Notes: generated by a model from the letters alone, not told the origin. A stretch of DNA of 64,000 bases from Geobacillus thermodenitrificans subsp. thermodenitrificans DSM 465 (GCF_000496575.1 NZ_AYKT01000007.1:124001-188000); one strand, 5' to 3'; shown: positions 50,037 through 58,490, counted from the stretch's first letter. A program made the numbers and translations.

Positions 50037-50724
50037 AAAACGTAAAAAATTTCAAAAAGCAGAGCGAAACTTAATCACCTTTGACGATCCGAAATCGCCG
50101 ATCTCTGAACAATATCGGACGATTCGGACGAACATCCAGTTTTCGTTCATCGACGAACCGCTTCGGTCATTGATGGTTACCTCTTCCGCCCCGTCGGAAG
50201 GGAAATCGACAACGGCTGCCAACTTAGCCGTTGTGTTCGCCCAGCAAGGAAAAAAGACGCTGCTTGTTGACGCTGACTTGCGCAAACCGACCGTTCATTA
50301 TACGTTTCGCCTGAACAACTATGCCGGATTGACAAGCGTATTGACAAACGCTTCCCCACTGTCGTCCGCTTTACAGGATACGTCTGTCGAGAACTTGACT
50401 GTATTAACAGCTGGACCGATTCCGCCGAATCCGGCCGAACTGCTCAGTTCCAAAATGATGGACCGTCTCCTACGTGAGCTGAACGAGATGTACGATCTTG
50501 TCATCTTTGATACTCCGCCTGTCTTGGCGGTAACGGATGCGCAAATTTTAGCGAACAAATGCGATTGTACGGTGTTAGTTGTCTCGAGCGGCAACACCGA
50601 AACCGACGCTGCTGTTAAAGCGAAAGAACTGCTTGAAGCTGCCAATGCGAAACTCGTCGGTGTGGTCTTGAACCAACGGAAGCAGCGTGAAGGTAGCGGT
50701 TATTACCAGTATCAATACAAATAA
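50026..50724 (+). CDS. BY-type tyrosine kinase (CpsD/YwqD-like)
   Basis: Bacterial tyrosine kinase that phosphorylates itself and polysaccharide enzymes such as Ugd. The 232-residue protein has Walker A SSAPSEGKSTTAANLA, Walker A' LLVDADLRKP and Walker B DLVIFDTPP. The oligomer-contact motif SPISEQYRTIRTN (ExxRxxR-type) precedes them, and the C-terminal tyrosine cluster GYYQYQYK is the autophosphorylation tail. Start TTG 50026 has AAGGGGGGAG upstream and overlaps the adaptor gene. Its probable phosphatase is at 52807-53574. Confidence 0.93.
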   Translation: MAAKKRKKFQKAERNLITFDDPKSPISEQYRTIRTNIQFSFIDEPLRSLMVTSSAPSEGKSTTAANLAVVFAQQGKKTLLVDADLRKPTVHYTFRLNNYAGLTSVLTNASPLSSALQDTSVENLTVLTAGPIPPNPAELLSSKMMDRLLRELNEMYDLVIFDTPPVLAVTDAQILANKCDCTVLVVSSGNTETDAAVKAKELLEAANAKLVGVVLNQRKQREGSGYYQYQYK

Positions 50725-50727
50725 CAG

Positions 50728-50753
50728 ACGGCTTCCCCGGTGCGGGAAGCCGT
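50728..50753 (+). promoter_or_regulatory. Hairpin between the kinase and SGNH genes
   Basis: A perfect 10-bp stem, ACGGCTTCCC (50728-50737) with GGGAAGCCGT (50744-50753), has no T-run. It may stabilise the kinase mRNA or weaken read-through. Confidence 0.65.
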
Positions 50754-50787
50754 TCGCATGATAGAAAAAAAGGGGGAGGAAGGAAAA

Positions 50788-51573
50788 GTGAGAAACGTAC
50801 TATTGGCGATGTTTGGGACCGTTGCCTGCCTTGCTTTTATCTTGGGGAGCCATCTGTATTGGGAGAACAAAGTGGCTAAAGTGGTGAAAGAAGCGAGGAC
50901 AGAAACAGGTGTAGCCGCTGAATCCGGACAAGCGGATGAAAGTGTGAACCCGATTGTGGCGCGCATGAAACGGTTGCCTGCTGACGCCCAAGCGGCCATC
51001 AAACGAGCTGTCGAAGAAAATCGCCCGATCCGTCTCGTCATTGCTGGTTCCGAATCAACACCGGAGAAAGGCGGCTGGCCCGACTTATTGAAACAGGCCC
51101 TAGACGAAGCATACGGGGAAGGGGCGTTCCAAATCATCGTCCATGAATATGAAGGGTTGACGACCGCCGACGCTGACAGGCAGCGCATCGCCGCCGACTG
51201 GGCGAATGACAAACCTGATCTTGTCTTGCTTGAACCATTTTTGTTAAATGATAACGGCGTCATTGTCATCGATGATACGCTCGATCATATTGAGTCGATC
51301 ATCGGCCAACTCAAATCTGCCGCTCCTGATGCGGTCGTGATCTTGCAGCCGCCCAACCCGATTTACAACGCTACATACTATCCAAAACAAGTTGAAGAGC
51401 TCAAAGCATTCGCTACAGAAAACCATTATGCTTACTTCGACCATTGGCCTGCGTGGCCCGACTACAAAAGCGAGGAAATCGATCAATACGTCGATCCAGA
51501 AAGCGACCTCCCGACTACGGAAGGTGCTAAACGATGGGCGGAGGCGCTGGCCGAATATTTCATTGCCCAATAA
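50788..51573 (+). CDS. SGNH/GDSL-like hydrolase, membrane-anchored
   Basis: A 261-residue protein with an N-terminal anchor (NVLLAMFGTVACLAFILGSHLYW) and an alpha/beta/alpha domain outside the membrane. The block I serine region reads LVIAGSESTPEKGGW, an atypical form of GDS. The later segments VILQPPNPIY and the C-terminal DLPTTEGAKRWAEALAEYF fit blocks III and V, with Thr/Glu where DxxH is usual, so catalysis is uncertain. It follows the CpsCD-like pair and could modify (deacetylate or acetylate) the polysaccharide. GTG 50788 follows GGGGGAGGAAGG. Confidence 0.75.
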   Translation: MRNVLLAMFGTVACLAFILGSHLYWENKVAKVVKEARTETGVAAESGQADESVNPIVARMKRLPADAQAAIKRAVEENRPIRLVIAGSESTPEKGGWPDLLKQALDEAYGEGAFQIIVHEYEGLTTADADRQRIAADWANDKPDLVLLEPFLLNDNGVIVIDDTLDHIESIIGQLKSAAPDAVVILQPPNPIYNATYYPKQVEELKAFATENHYAYFDHWPAWPDYKSEEIDQYVDPESDLPTTEGAKRWAEALAEYFIAQ

Positions 51574-51576
51574 AAG

Positions 51577-51601
51577 ACGCGCACCCCAATCGAGTGCGCG
51601 T
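51577..51601. terminator. Bidirectional terminator between convergent genes
   Basis: A perfect 8-bp stem, ACGCGCAC (51577-51584) with GTGCGCGT (51594-51601), lies between the SGNH gene (plus) and the LCP gene (minus). The T/A-rich flanks are short. Confidence 0.7.
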
Positions 51602-51606
51602 TATGT

Positions 51607-52545
51607 TTATCGTGATGCTGTCGCTGATAGCTCTAAATGTTCTTTTAACTCATTCGAAATCGCCGTCCGCTCGCTGTCTGGTACGAGTAAATAATAGATG
51701 CCGTTAATTTTCGTCCCTTGGCCGGTAATGTGCAGCTGCTTAATTTGCTTGCGGGCGTCTTTGTAATTCGCCTGAATCTCTTTCATGTCCTCAAATGTCA
51801 AGTTCGTCTTAATGTTCTTCCCGATCGCGGCGAGTACATCACTATAGTTCGTGAGTGATGAGAAGCTTGCGCCTTTCTCAATAATGGCTTGAATGATTTG
51901 TTTTTGGCGGTCTTGACGTCCGAAATCGCCACGCGGGTCATCATAACGCATGCGCGAATATTTCAACGCCTCTTCCCCGTTTAGCGTAATTTCCCCTTTC
52001 GGGAAGTGTGTTCCTTCATACGTAAAGGCAAACGGGTTGTTCACTGTTACCCCGCCGACCGCATCGACAATATCGCGAAAGCTTTCCATATTGACTTTAA
52101 TGTAATAATCGATCGGGATATCTAGGAAGTGCTCGACCGTCGCCATCGTCATCTCGACCCCACCAAAGGCGTACGAGTGATTGATTTTATCTTGCATTCC
52201 TTTACCGATGATCTCCGTTCTCGTATCGCGCGGCACGCTCACCATCTCAATCGATTGCTTGTTCGGATTGACTGTCAAGACGATAAGCGTATCGGCGCGT
52301 CCTTTATCCCCTTTTCGCTCATCGACGCCCATTAACAAAATCGAAATCGGCGTTTTCCGCTCAAACGATACTTCTTCTTGGCGCTTTTCCGACTTCCAGT
52401 TCACTTTTTCATGCATTTCGTTCGCCGTTTGTTTGAGGTTATGGTAGACAGAATACGCGAACACTCCGGAGCCGATGATAAGCAATGCGACGATGATCCC
52501 AACCCAGCGCAGCCATTTTCGTTTTTTACGTCGTTTTGCTCTCAT
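51607..52545 (-). CDS. LytR-CpsA-Psr (LCP) family glycopolymer transferase
   Basis: Attaches wall teichoic acid or other undecaprenyl-linked glycopolymers to peptidoglycan. The 312-residue protein has a very basic start, one membrane helix (WVGIIVALLIIGSGVFAYSVY) and an extracytoplasmic LCP domain with the pyrophosphate-binding residues: ILLMGVDERKG, GRADTLIVLTVNP, and VSVPRDTRTEI. The start is the ATG at 52545-52543 after GAAAGAAGG; codons further upstream overlap the promoter. Being inside the polysaccharide locus it may link the exopolysaccharide or teichoic acid to the wall. Confidence 0.92.
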   Translation of the reverse strand: MRAKRRKKRKWLRWVGIIVALLIIGSGVFAYSVYHNLKQTANEMHEKVNWKSEKRQEEVSFERKTPISILLMGVDERKGDKGRADTLIVLTVNPNKQSIEMVSVPRDTRTEIIGKGMQDKINHSYAFGGVEMTMATVEHFLDIPIDYYIKVNMESFRDIVDAVGGVTVNNPFAFTYEGTHFPKGEITLNGEEALKYSRMRYDDPRGDFGRQDRQKQIIQAIIEKGASFSSLTNYSDVLAAIGKNIKTNLTFEDMKEIQANYKDARKQIKQLHITGQGTKINGIYYLLVPDSERTAISNELKEHLELSATASR

Positions 52546-52582
52546 ATTCAACCTTCTTTCAATTGTAAAATCCATCATTATG

Positions 52583-52611
52583 ATTATAGTTTGTTTTCCT
52601 TGGTGAAACAA
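52583..52611 (-). promoter_or_regulatory. SigmaA promoter of the LCP gene
   Basis: On the minus strand: TTGTTT (52611-52606), 17 bp, TATAAT (52588-52583). Confidence 0.75.
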
Positions 52612-52728
52612 CTAGCATAATGTGTGAACTTGTCAATTTTTAGCGAATGATGTCCATTTTAACCCACAAGTACAAACAAATATCGTCAATAAAAGGGTCT
52701 TCTCGACACAATTCGGCAAAAAATACGA

Positions 52729-52757
52729 TTGATATGACAAATCTACTATGTTATGAT
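52729..52757 (+). promoter_or_regulatory. SigmaA promoter of the tyrosine-phosphatase / polysaccharide operon
   Basis: TTGATA (52729-52734), 17 bp, TATGAT (52752-52757). No other good promoter is seen before the AT-rich glycosyltransferase block, so this may drive a transcript that runs through the structured leader at 53678-53815 and beyond the window. Confidence 0.75.
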
Positions 52758-52806
52758 TATTGATGTTTAAGAGATTGGAAAAACGAAGGAAAAGGAGTAG
52801 ATGGCG

Positions 52807-53574
52807 ATGGTTGATATCCATAGCCACATTTTGCCAGGTATCGACGACGGAGCACAAACGATGGACGAGGCCATCGCCATGGCGAAAGCGGCGGTGGATG
52901 AAGGCATTACAACGATCATCGCCACTCCCCATCACCATAACGGAAAATACAACAATCCATCAACAACCGTCACCGCTGCTGTCCGCCAACTGAACGAACA
53001 ACTCGAACACCACCACATTCCGCTAACTGTACTCACAGGTCAAGAAATCCGTATTCATGGCGATTTTCTAGAAAACTGGGAACAGGGTGACATACTTTCG
53101 CTTTGCGGGGAAACGCCGTACATCTTGATCGAGTTTCCGTCCGACCACGTTCCTCGCTACGCGAACCAGTTGCTGTTTGAGTTGCAGCTAAAAGGACTTA
53201 CCCCGGTCATTGCCCATCCGGAACGGAACGCCGAAATCATCGAAAAGCCGGATCGGTTGTACGAGCTCGTCCAAAAAGGTGTTCTTACCCAAGTGACCGC
53301 CGCCAGCGTTGCGGGTCGATTCGGGAAAAACATTCAGAAGTTTTCCATGCAGCTGATTGAGGCGAACTGGGCGCATTTGATTGCCTCCGATGCTCATAAT
53401 CTCACGAGCCGCTCTTTCCAAATGCGAGCGGCCTACGATGTTATCAATCGAGAATTTGGTCTCGATGCCGTCTATTTCTTCCAAGAAAACGCCGAACTGC
53501 TCGTTAACGGACAAACCGTATACTGTGACGAGCCGGTGCGAATCAAAAAGAAAAAGTTTCTAGGTCTTTTTTAG
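52807..53574 (+). CDS. Protein-tyrosine phosphatase, PHP type (CpsB/YwqE-like)
   Basis: Manganese-dependent phosphatase that reverses the BY-kinase. The 255-residue protein has PHP-family metal ligands: MVDIHSHILPGIDDGA at the start, ATPHHHNGKY, the GQEIRIHGD glutamate, IAHPERN and the C-terminal SDAHNLTSR. ATG 52807 fits the GGAG at 52794-52797 better than ATG 52801. It should act on the kinase at 50026-50724, although the SGNH and the oppositely oriented LCP gene lie between. Confidence 0.94.
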   Translation: MVDIHSHILPGIDDGAQTMDEAIAMAKAAVDEGITTIIATPHHHNGKYNNPSTTVTAAVRQLNEQLEHHHIPLTVLTGQEIRIHGDFLENWEQGDILSLCGETPYILIEFPSDHVPRYANQLLFELQLKGLTPVIAHPERNAEIIEKPDRLYELVQKGVLTQVTAASVAGRFGKNIQKFSMQLIEANWAHLIASDAHNLTSRSFQMRAAYDVINREFGLDAVYFFQENAELLVNGQTVYCDEPVRIKKKKFLGLF

Positions 53575-53631
53575 AAAAATATACCTGAGTTGAAAGCTTA
53601 GGTCAATCATTTTATTCCTTTGTTGGTCTGT

Positions 53632-53658
53632 TTTCCATTTTGATCGGCAAAATGGAAA
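53632..53658 (+). terminator. Hairpin terminator after the phosphatase gene
   Basis: An 11-bp stem of TTTCCATTTTG with CAAAATGGAAA is followed, after CGGCC, by T-rich sequence (53663-53676). It would limit transcription into the polysaccharide genes unless overridden. Confidence 0.65.
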
Positions 53659-53677
53659 CGGCCTTCTTTTGTTTTTC

Positions 53678-53815
53678 GGTGATGTCTCCTTACCGTTATC
53701 AATGGAGGCACTCGGCCATGCCGTGGGTGGGGACGATGACGGTCCTATCACCTTAGACGCCCGTCGTCGAGGGTGTGGCGTGAGGGCGGGTTAGATGCCC
53801 GATCTAACCTTGTTT
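53678..53815 (+). ncRNA. Structured leader RNA, candidate EAR antitermination element
   Basis: The outer helix GGTGAT (53678-53683) pairs with ATCACC (53747-53752). Inside it, TGTCTCC (53683-53689) pairs with GGAGGCA (53704-53710). The loop of that hairpin, ACCGTTATC (53692-53700), can pair with GATGACGGT (53735-53743) as a nine-pair pseudoknot. CGGC/GCCG (53713-53723) forms a further hairpin. A second domain has ACGCC/GGCGT (53757-53761 with 53777-53781) and GGTTAGAT/ATCTAACC (53789-53796 with 53802-53809). EAR RNAs cause processive antitermination in exopolysaccharide operons of Bacillales; position and pseudoknot fit, but I could not align it to the published consensus. Confidence 0.55.
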
Positions 53816-53860
53816 TCTACACTCATCGATCATGAAACAAAATGGAAGATGCGAAATAAA

Positions 53861-53885
53861 GTTCCGAGAAGGGACAATTTTTTTA
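53861..53885 (+). terminator. Weak intrinsic terminator ahead of galU
   Basis: GTTCC pairs with GGGAC across GAGAA, followed by AA and seven T residues (53879-53885). It lies downstream of the proposed EAR element and is a plausible target of antitermination. Confidence 0.6.
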
Positions 53886-53900
53886 TGCCCATGTGCGTCG

Positions 53901-53934
53901 GCGAATCGGTATCACCCGTGCGGTACCGATTCGC
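53901..53934 (+). promoter_or_regulatory. Strong hairpin in the galU leader
   Basis: A perfect 11-bp stem, GCGAATCGGTA (53901-53911) with TACCGATTCGC (53924-53934), has a 12-nt loop and no T-run, ending 26 nt before the galU ribosome binding site. Confidence 0.7.
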
Positions 53935-53975
53935 GGGGGTATATGGACCAACAAATACATAGGGGGTTACATTAC

Positions 53976-54857
53976 GTGAAAACAGTACGCAAAGCGATCA
54001 TTCCAGCGGCGGGCTTAGGGACGCGCTTCCTTCCGGCGACAAAGGCGATGCCGAAGGAGATGCTGCCGATTGTCGATAAGCCGACGATCCAATACATCGT
54101 TGAAGAAGCCATCGCCTCAGGAATCGAAGACATCATCATCGTTACCGGAAAAGGAAAACGCGCCATCGAAGATCATTTCGACATTGCGTTTGAACTCGAA
54201 CAAAACTTAATAGAAAAAGGCAAATACGACTTGCTGGAAAAAGTGAAAGAACCGTCGAAAGTCGACATCCACTACATCCGCCAGAAAGAGCCGAAGGGAT
54301 TGGGGCATGCTGTCTGGTGTGCAAGGAACTTTATCGGCGACGAACCGTTTGCAGTCTTGCTTGGTGACGATATCGTCCAAGCTGACCCGCCGTGCTTGAA
54401 ACAGCTCATCGATCAATACGAACAAACGTTGAGCTCCGTCATCGGTGTCAAACAAGTGCCCGATCATGAAACACACCGCTATGGCATCATCGACCCGATT
54501 GAACAAAACGGTCGGCGCTACCAAGTGCGCCAATTCGTCGAAAAACCAGCACCCGGTACCGCGCCATCCAACTTAGCCATCATGGGAAGATACATCCTTA
54601 CACCAGAAATCTTCCTCTTCCTTGAAAAACAAGAAACCGGTGCTGGCGGCGAGATCCAACTCACCGACGCCATTCAAAAGCTGAACGAAATCCAACGCGT
54701 CTTTGCCTACGAATTCGAAGGCAAACGCTATGACGTCGGCGAGAAACTCGGATTCATCAAAACGACGATCGAGTTTGCGATGCAAAACGAGGAGTTGCAG
54801 AAGGATCTCATTCCGTTTATGGAGCAATTGTTAGAAAGTGTAAAAGAAAAAGCATAG
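53976..54857 (+). CDS. galU: UTP--glucose-1-phosphate uridylyltransferase
   Basis: Makes UDP-glucose, the precursor for UDP-galactose and UDP-glucuronate. The 293-residue protein has the nucleotidyltransferase start [20 protein letters not shown], the [14 protein letters not shown] segment, LGDDIV (metal/nucleotide site) and [12 protein letters not shown]. The start is GTG 53976 with AGGGGG upstream ([10 protein letters not shown]); a longer open frame from 53832 crosses the hairpin and the leader terminator. It equals gtaB of B. subtilis. Product feeds the UDP-glucose dehydrogenase at 58491. Confidence 0.96.
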   Translation: MKTVRKAIIPAAGLGTRFLPATKAMPKEMLPIVDKPTIQYIVEEAIASGIEDIIIVTGKGKRAIEDHFDIAFELEQNLIEKGKYDLLEKVKEPSKVDIHYIRQKEPKGLGHAVWCARNFIGDEPFAVLLGDDIVQADPPCLKQLIDQYEQTLSSVIGVKQVPDHETHRYGIIDPIEQNGRRYQVRQFVEKPAPGTAPSNLAIMGRYILTPEIFLFLEKQETGAGGEIQLTDAIQKLNEIQRVFAYEFEGKRYDVGEKLGFIKTTIEFAMQNEELQKDLIPFMEQLLESVKEKA

Positions 54858-54887
54858 GAGAACATAAGAGAAATAGGGGGATGGAAG

Positions 54888-55562
54888 TTGGCGAAGCCAG
54901 AAGGAATAGCAACAATCGAAGCTACCCAACATCATCGAGTAACCGTCAATGATAAAAAAGGATACTTAATTGCCAAGCGAATCATGGACATCTGCGGGGC
55001 GCTCATCGGACTGATTTGCTTATCGTGGCTGTTTCTCATCGTCGCGATTCTCATTAAATTCGAAGATCCGAAAGGTCCCGTTTTTTTTAAACAAGTCCGT
55101 GTCGGCAAGGACGGAAAGGAATTTTATATGTACAAATTTCGCTCGATGGTGACGGATGCGGAGGAAAAACTGAAGGAACTGCTAAAGTATAACGAAGTAT
55201 CCGGTGCTATGTTTAAAATGAAAAACGACCCACGCGTCACGAAAGTCGGCAAAATAATCCGCAAGACAAGCATTGACGAACTGCCGCAATTATGGAATGT
55301 ATTAAAAGGGGATATGAGCTTAGTCGGCCCAAGGCCACCGCTGCCAAGGGAAGTAGCGCAATATACGGAATATGATAAGCAAAGACTGCTTGTCACTCCA
55401 GGATGTACGGGGTTGTGGCAGGTGAGCGGGAGAAATGATTTAGGGTTTCACGAGATGGTGGAGTTGGATTTGAAATATATTCGTGAACGTTCGCTTTTAT
55501 ACGATTTAAAAATTATAATTAAAACGATTAAAGTGATGATTAAGCCGAATAGTGCTTATTAG
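54888..55562 (+). CDS. Polysaccharide-initiating undecaprenyl-phosphate sugar phosphotransferase
   Basis: Transfers the first sugar-phosphate to undecaprenyl phosphate, starting each repeat unit at the membrane. The 224-residue protein has one N-terminal membrane helix (AKRIMDICGALIGLICLSWL) and the bacterial sugar-transferase domain: PVFFKQVRVGKDGKEFYMYK, FRSMVTDAE, KTSIDELPQLWNVLKGDMS, VGPRPPLP, PGCTGLWQVSGRN and the C-terminal DLKIIIKTIKVM. It lacks the four-helix N-terminal part of long WbaP-type enzymes. TTG 54888 with AGGGGG upstream. It is the last GC-rich gene before the AT-rich block. Confidence 0.94.
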   Translation: MAKPEGIATIEATQHHRVTVNDKKGYLIAKRIMDICGALIGLICLSWLFLIVAILIKFEDPKGPVFFKQVRVGKDGKEFYMYKFRSMVTDAEEKLKELLKYNEVSGAMFKMKNDPRVTKVGKIIRKTSIDELPQLWNVLKGDMSLVGPRPPLPREVAQYTEYDKQRLLVTPGCTGLWQVSGRNDLGFHEMVELDLKYIRERSLLYDLKIIIKTIKVMIKPNSAY

Positions 55563-55606
55563 ACGTCCTGTATATGTTATTTCAATGTTTTTACAAACTG
55601 TTTATG

Positions 55607-55672
55607 GGAGCAACTATTTCCTAAGGGTGTTTCAATAGAAATCACATTTTGTTAGGAGAAGTTGCTCCTTTT
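55607..55672 (+). terminator. Long stem-loop at the edge of the AT-rich block
   Basis: GGAGCAACT (55607-55615) pairs with AGTTGCTCC (55660-55668), and TCCTAA (55619-55624) with TTAGGA (55652-55657) inside it, followed by TTTT. It would terminate or attenuate before the flippase gene. It sits at the G+C transition. Confidence 0.7.
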
Positions 55673-55724
55673 AGTGTTTTAGAAAGGTATAGCAAACATA
55701 TAAAATCAAAGAGGAAATCGAAGT

Positions 55725-57209
55725 ATGTTAATAAAACATATCTTTAGTTATTTTATATCTAAGGGATTAACGGGGATACTTACTTTTGTTGGCATTGCTT
55801 TATATACTAGGATGCTGACTACAGCAGATTACGGAGAATATGCGTTAATTGTAGCAACAGCAACCCTTATTAATGCGATTTTATTCCAGTGGATACGGTT
55901 AGTTTTACTTCGATTTTTATCCAAATATAAAAAAGAAAAGAGTGAGCATCTTTTACTAAGTACATTGTGCGTTAGTTATATAGTAATACTAGTGTTTCTC
56001 ATCTTTGTCACGGTTTTGATTTCGTTTTTTAAATTAATTTCTTTCCATTTCATAATATCTATACTATTGTTCACTATTTCTCAATCTTTATTTGAAATTG
56101 TTTTAGAAATATTGCGTTCTTCTTTATATGCTAATATTTATGGGATACTATCGGTTTTCAAATCAATCATTTCATTAGGAGCATCTCTACTGTTAATCAA
56201 AGTTGGGTTAGGTTCAGTTGCGCTTATTATAGGGTCAGTTTTAGGGGCACTTATATCATTGACATTTATATTTATATTGGCGTTTAAAAAACAAAAAGTG
56301 AGCATTTCTTTATTAGTTTCTAACGGATTAAGGAATTTTGACTACAAGTTGCTAAAAGAGTTTTTGACCTATGGAATTCCTTTAACGGCCACATTATCCA
56401 TGTCCTTTATAATCGATCAATCTGATCGATTATTATTAGGGTGGTTTGCAGGTAAGAGTGAGGTAGGGGTCTATTCTGTTGCGTATGATTTAACACAGCA
56501 AACTATAATTACTGTGATGATGGTTATTAATTTAGCAGCATATCCTTTATGTGTGAGAGCTTTGGAAACCAAAGGGGTTGAAGCTGCTCGTAAACAAGTG
56601 AAGAGTAACGTAACGGCTTTACTTTTGGTCTCTATTCCCTCGATGGTGGGGATGGTTGCGCTGTCTGATAGTGTATCTTCCACTGTATTAGGAAGAGATT
56701 TTAGTGAAAAATCGTCAGGTATTGTTTCAGTTATAGCCATTGTTGCATTTTTACAAGGTGTCAAAGTGTATTATTTAGATCATTCATTTCAGCTTGGAAA
56801 GAAAACGAATTTGCAATTTTATCCAGTTCTTGTTAGTGGGGTTCTTAATGTTATTTTGAATTTAATTTTGATTCCCTTATATAAAATTCAAGGCGCAGTT
56901 TATGCGACCCTAATTTCTTATATCGTTGCTATTTTTTTAAGCTGGAGAATAGGCAAGGGAATTTTTCCACTCCCATTTCCTTTTAAAGATTTTGCTAAAA
57001 TTGCGATTTGCTCTCTTTTGATGGGGGTACCCCTTTATTTCTTAAACAGTGCTCAAGAAACTTTATATGGGCTTTTATTCAAGATTCTTTTGGGAGCTTT
57101 TATTTACTTTATAGCGATATATTCTTTAAATGTTTGGGATATTAAATATCGATTAGGGATTTTTGTGAATAAAACTTCAAAAAATAAACAGGGACTAAGA
57201 TTGCCTTGA
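55725..57209 (+). CDS. Polysaccharide flippase (Wzx-like, MOP superfamily)
   Basis: Membrane protein that flips undecaprenyl-linked repeat units to the outer face. The 494-residue protein has about 14 helices and no soluble domain, with the family start IFSYFISKGLTGILTFVGIA and the paired-repeat architecture of PST-type flippases. Codons are strikingly AT-rich (TTA, ATA, AAA) unlike galU just upstream, which suggests horizontal transfer. ATG 55725 has GAGG 12 nt upstream, a rather weak site. Confidence 0.9.
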   Translation: MLIKHIFSYFISKGLTGILTFVGIALYTRMLTTADYGEYALIVATATLINAILFQWIRLVLLRFLSKYKKEKSEHLLLSTLCVSYIVILVFLIFVTVLISFFKLISFHFIISILLFTISQSLFEIVLEILRSSLYANIYGILSVFKSIISLGASLLLIKVGLGSVALIIGSVLGALISLTFIFILAFKKQKVSISLLVSNGLRNFDYKLLKEFLTYGIPLTATLSMSFIIDQSDRLLLGWFAGKSEVGVYSVAYDLTQQTIITVMMVINLAAYPLCVRALETKGVEAARKQVKSNVTALLLVSIPSMVGMVALSDSVSSTVLGRDFSEKSSGIVSVIAIVAFLQGVKVYYLDHSFQLGKKTNLQFYPVLVSGVLNVILNLILIPLYKIQGAVYATLISYIVAIFLSWRIGKGIFPLPFPFKDFAKIAICSLLMGVPLYFLNSAQETLYGLLFKILLGAFIYFIAIYSLNVWDIKYRLGIFVNKTSKNKQGLRLP

Positions 57210-57267
57210 AAAAAGTTTTGTTATTCTAGCTATTATTTGGATAAATTTAGTTAACGGAGTAACGATT

Positions 57268-58428
57268 ATGAGGAAAAAAAAGTTGCTAATTTTAAATTCA
57301 TTTTATAGTCCTACAGTAATTGGGGGAGCGGAAATTTCTACACAATTATTAGCAGAGGCTTTAACTAAGTATTATGAAGTTTATGTATTAGCTACTGGTG
57401 CACAAAGACGAAAGATAGAAGTGGATCACATCAATGGAGTAACTGTTTGCAGAATTCCGTGCTTAAATATCTACTGGCCTGGTGACAAAAAGGATAGGAA
57501 TATTTTGGCTAAATTGATATGGCATTTATTTAATGTTTGCAATCCTATTCAAAAAAAGGTTTTAGAAAATATAATTAAGCGTATAAACCCTGATATTATA
57601 CACACCCAGAATCTAATGGGATTAGGAACATACATTTGGGGAATAGCTAACAAATATTCTATACCTGTAGTCCATACATTGAGAGATTATGCCTTGTTTC
57701 AACCGGTATCAAATAAATATATAAATAAGATTATAGAAAAAATTAATAGGAAAAGAAGTGGCCAAGCAAGGGCCGTTGTTGGTATATCTGATTACATTTT
57801 GAATCAGCATCTAAATAGGGGCTTTTTTAAAGATTCATTTAGTACTTCTATTCATAATGTTGTCAAATCAGAGAGATATCCTAAGAAAATTAGATCAAAA
57901 GGGGAACCGCTGATTATAGGGTATTTTGGACAATTGGAAAAAAACAAGGGAGTAGAGTTACTATTCAAAGTCATTAGTGAGCTTGATGCTTCAATTGTAA
58001 AAGAAGTAATAATTTGTGGAACAGGTAAAGAGGAAACCAATCTGAAGATACAAGCGAAAAATGATCCACGAATAATTTTTAAAGGCAAGGTATCACATCA
58101 ACAGGTACAAAAAATAATGGCGCAAGTTGATCTCACAATTGTTCCGTCTATTTGGGAAGAGCCTTTTGGAAGGGTAATAATAGAATCTTATGCACAGGGA
58201 ACCCCTGTTATTGCCTCGAATATTGGGGGAATCCCTGAAGTTATTTACAAAGAAAGTTATTTGTTTAATCCTAGTAACTCTAAGGAATTAAAAGATAAGA
58301 TTATCGACTTTTATCATTTAGATCGTAAAGATTTGGAAAGAGAGATAGAGGGTTTAGTTAATTATTCGCAACGATTTAGAGATAATGTTCCGCACTATAT
58401 TCAAGTTTATAATCGGTTTAGTAGCTAG
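57268..58428 (+). CDS. GT4-family glycosyltransferase
   Basis: Retaining GT-B glycosyltransferase, 386 residues. It has the N-terminal IGGAEISTQLLAEALT glycine loop, the GYFGQLEKNKGVELL start of the C-terminal Rossmann half, and the EX7E motif in EEPFGRVIIESYAQGTPVIA that binds the nucleotide sugar. Its sugar and linkage are unknown. AT-rich like its neighbours. ATG 57268 follows ACGGAG. Confidence 0.9.
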   Translation: MRKKKLLILNSFYSPTVIGGAEISTQLLAEALTKYYEVYVLATGAQRRKIEVDHINGVTVCRIPCLNIYWPGDKKDRNILAKLIWHLFNVCNPIQKKVLENIIKRINPDIIHTQNLMGLGTYIWGIANKYSIPVVHTLRDYALFQPVSNKYINKIIEKINRKRSGQARAVVGISDYILNQHLNRGFFKDSFSTSIHNVVKSERYPKKIRSKGEPLIIGYFGQLEKNKGVELLFKVISELDASIVKEVIICGTGKEETNLKIQAKNDPRIIFKGKVSHQQVQKIMAQVDLTIVPSIWEEPFGRVIIESYAQGTPVIASNIGGIPEVIYKESYLFNPSNSKELKDKIIDFYHLDRKDLEREIEGLVNYSQRFRDNVPHYIQVYNRFSS

Positions 58429-58490
58429 GATGCTTAATATCAGGTGGATTTTTATTTGATTATTAACAGTGTTGTTAAAGGAGAGATATG

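Noticed and set aside
53832-53975. N-terminally extended GalU from 53832
   Set aside because: The extra codons run through the leader terminator and hairpin; GTG 53976 has the ribosome binding site and the conserved N-terminus.
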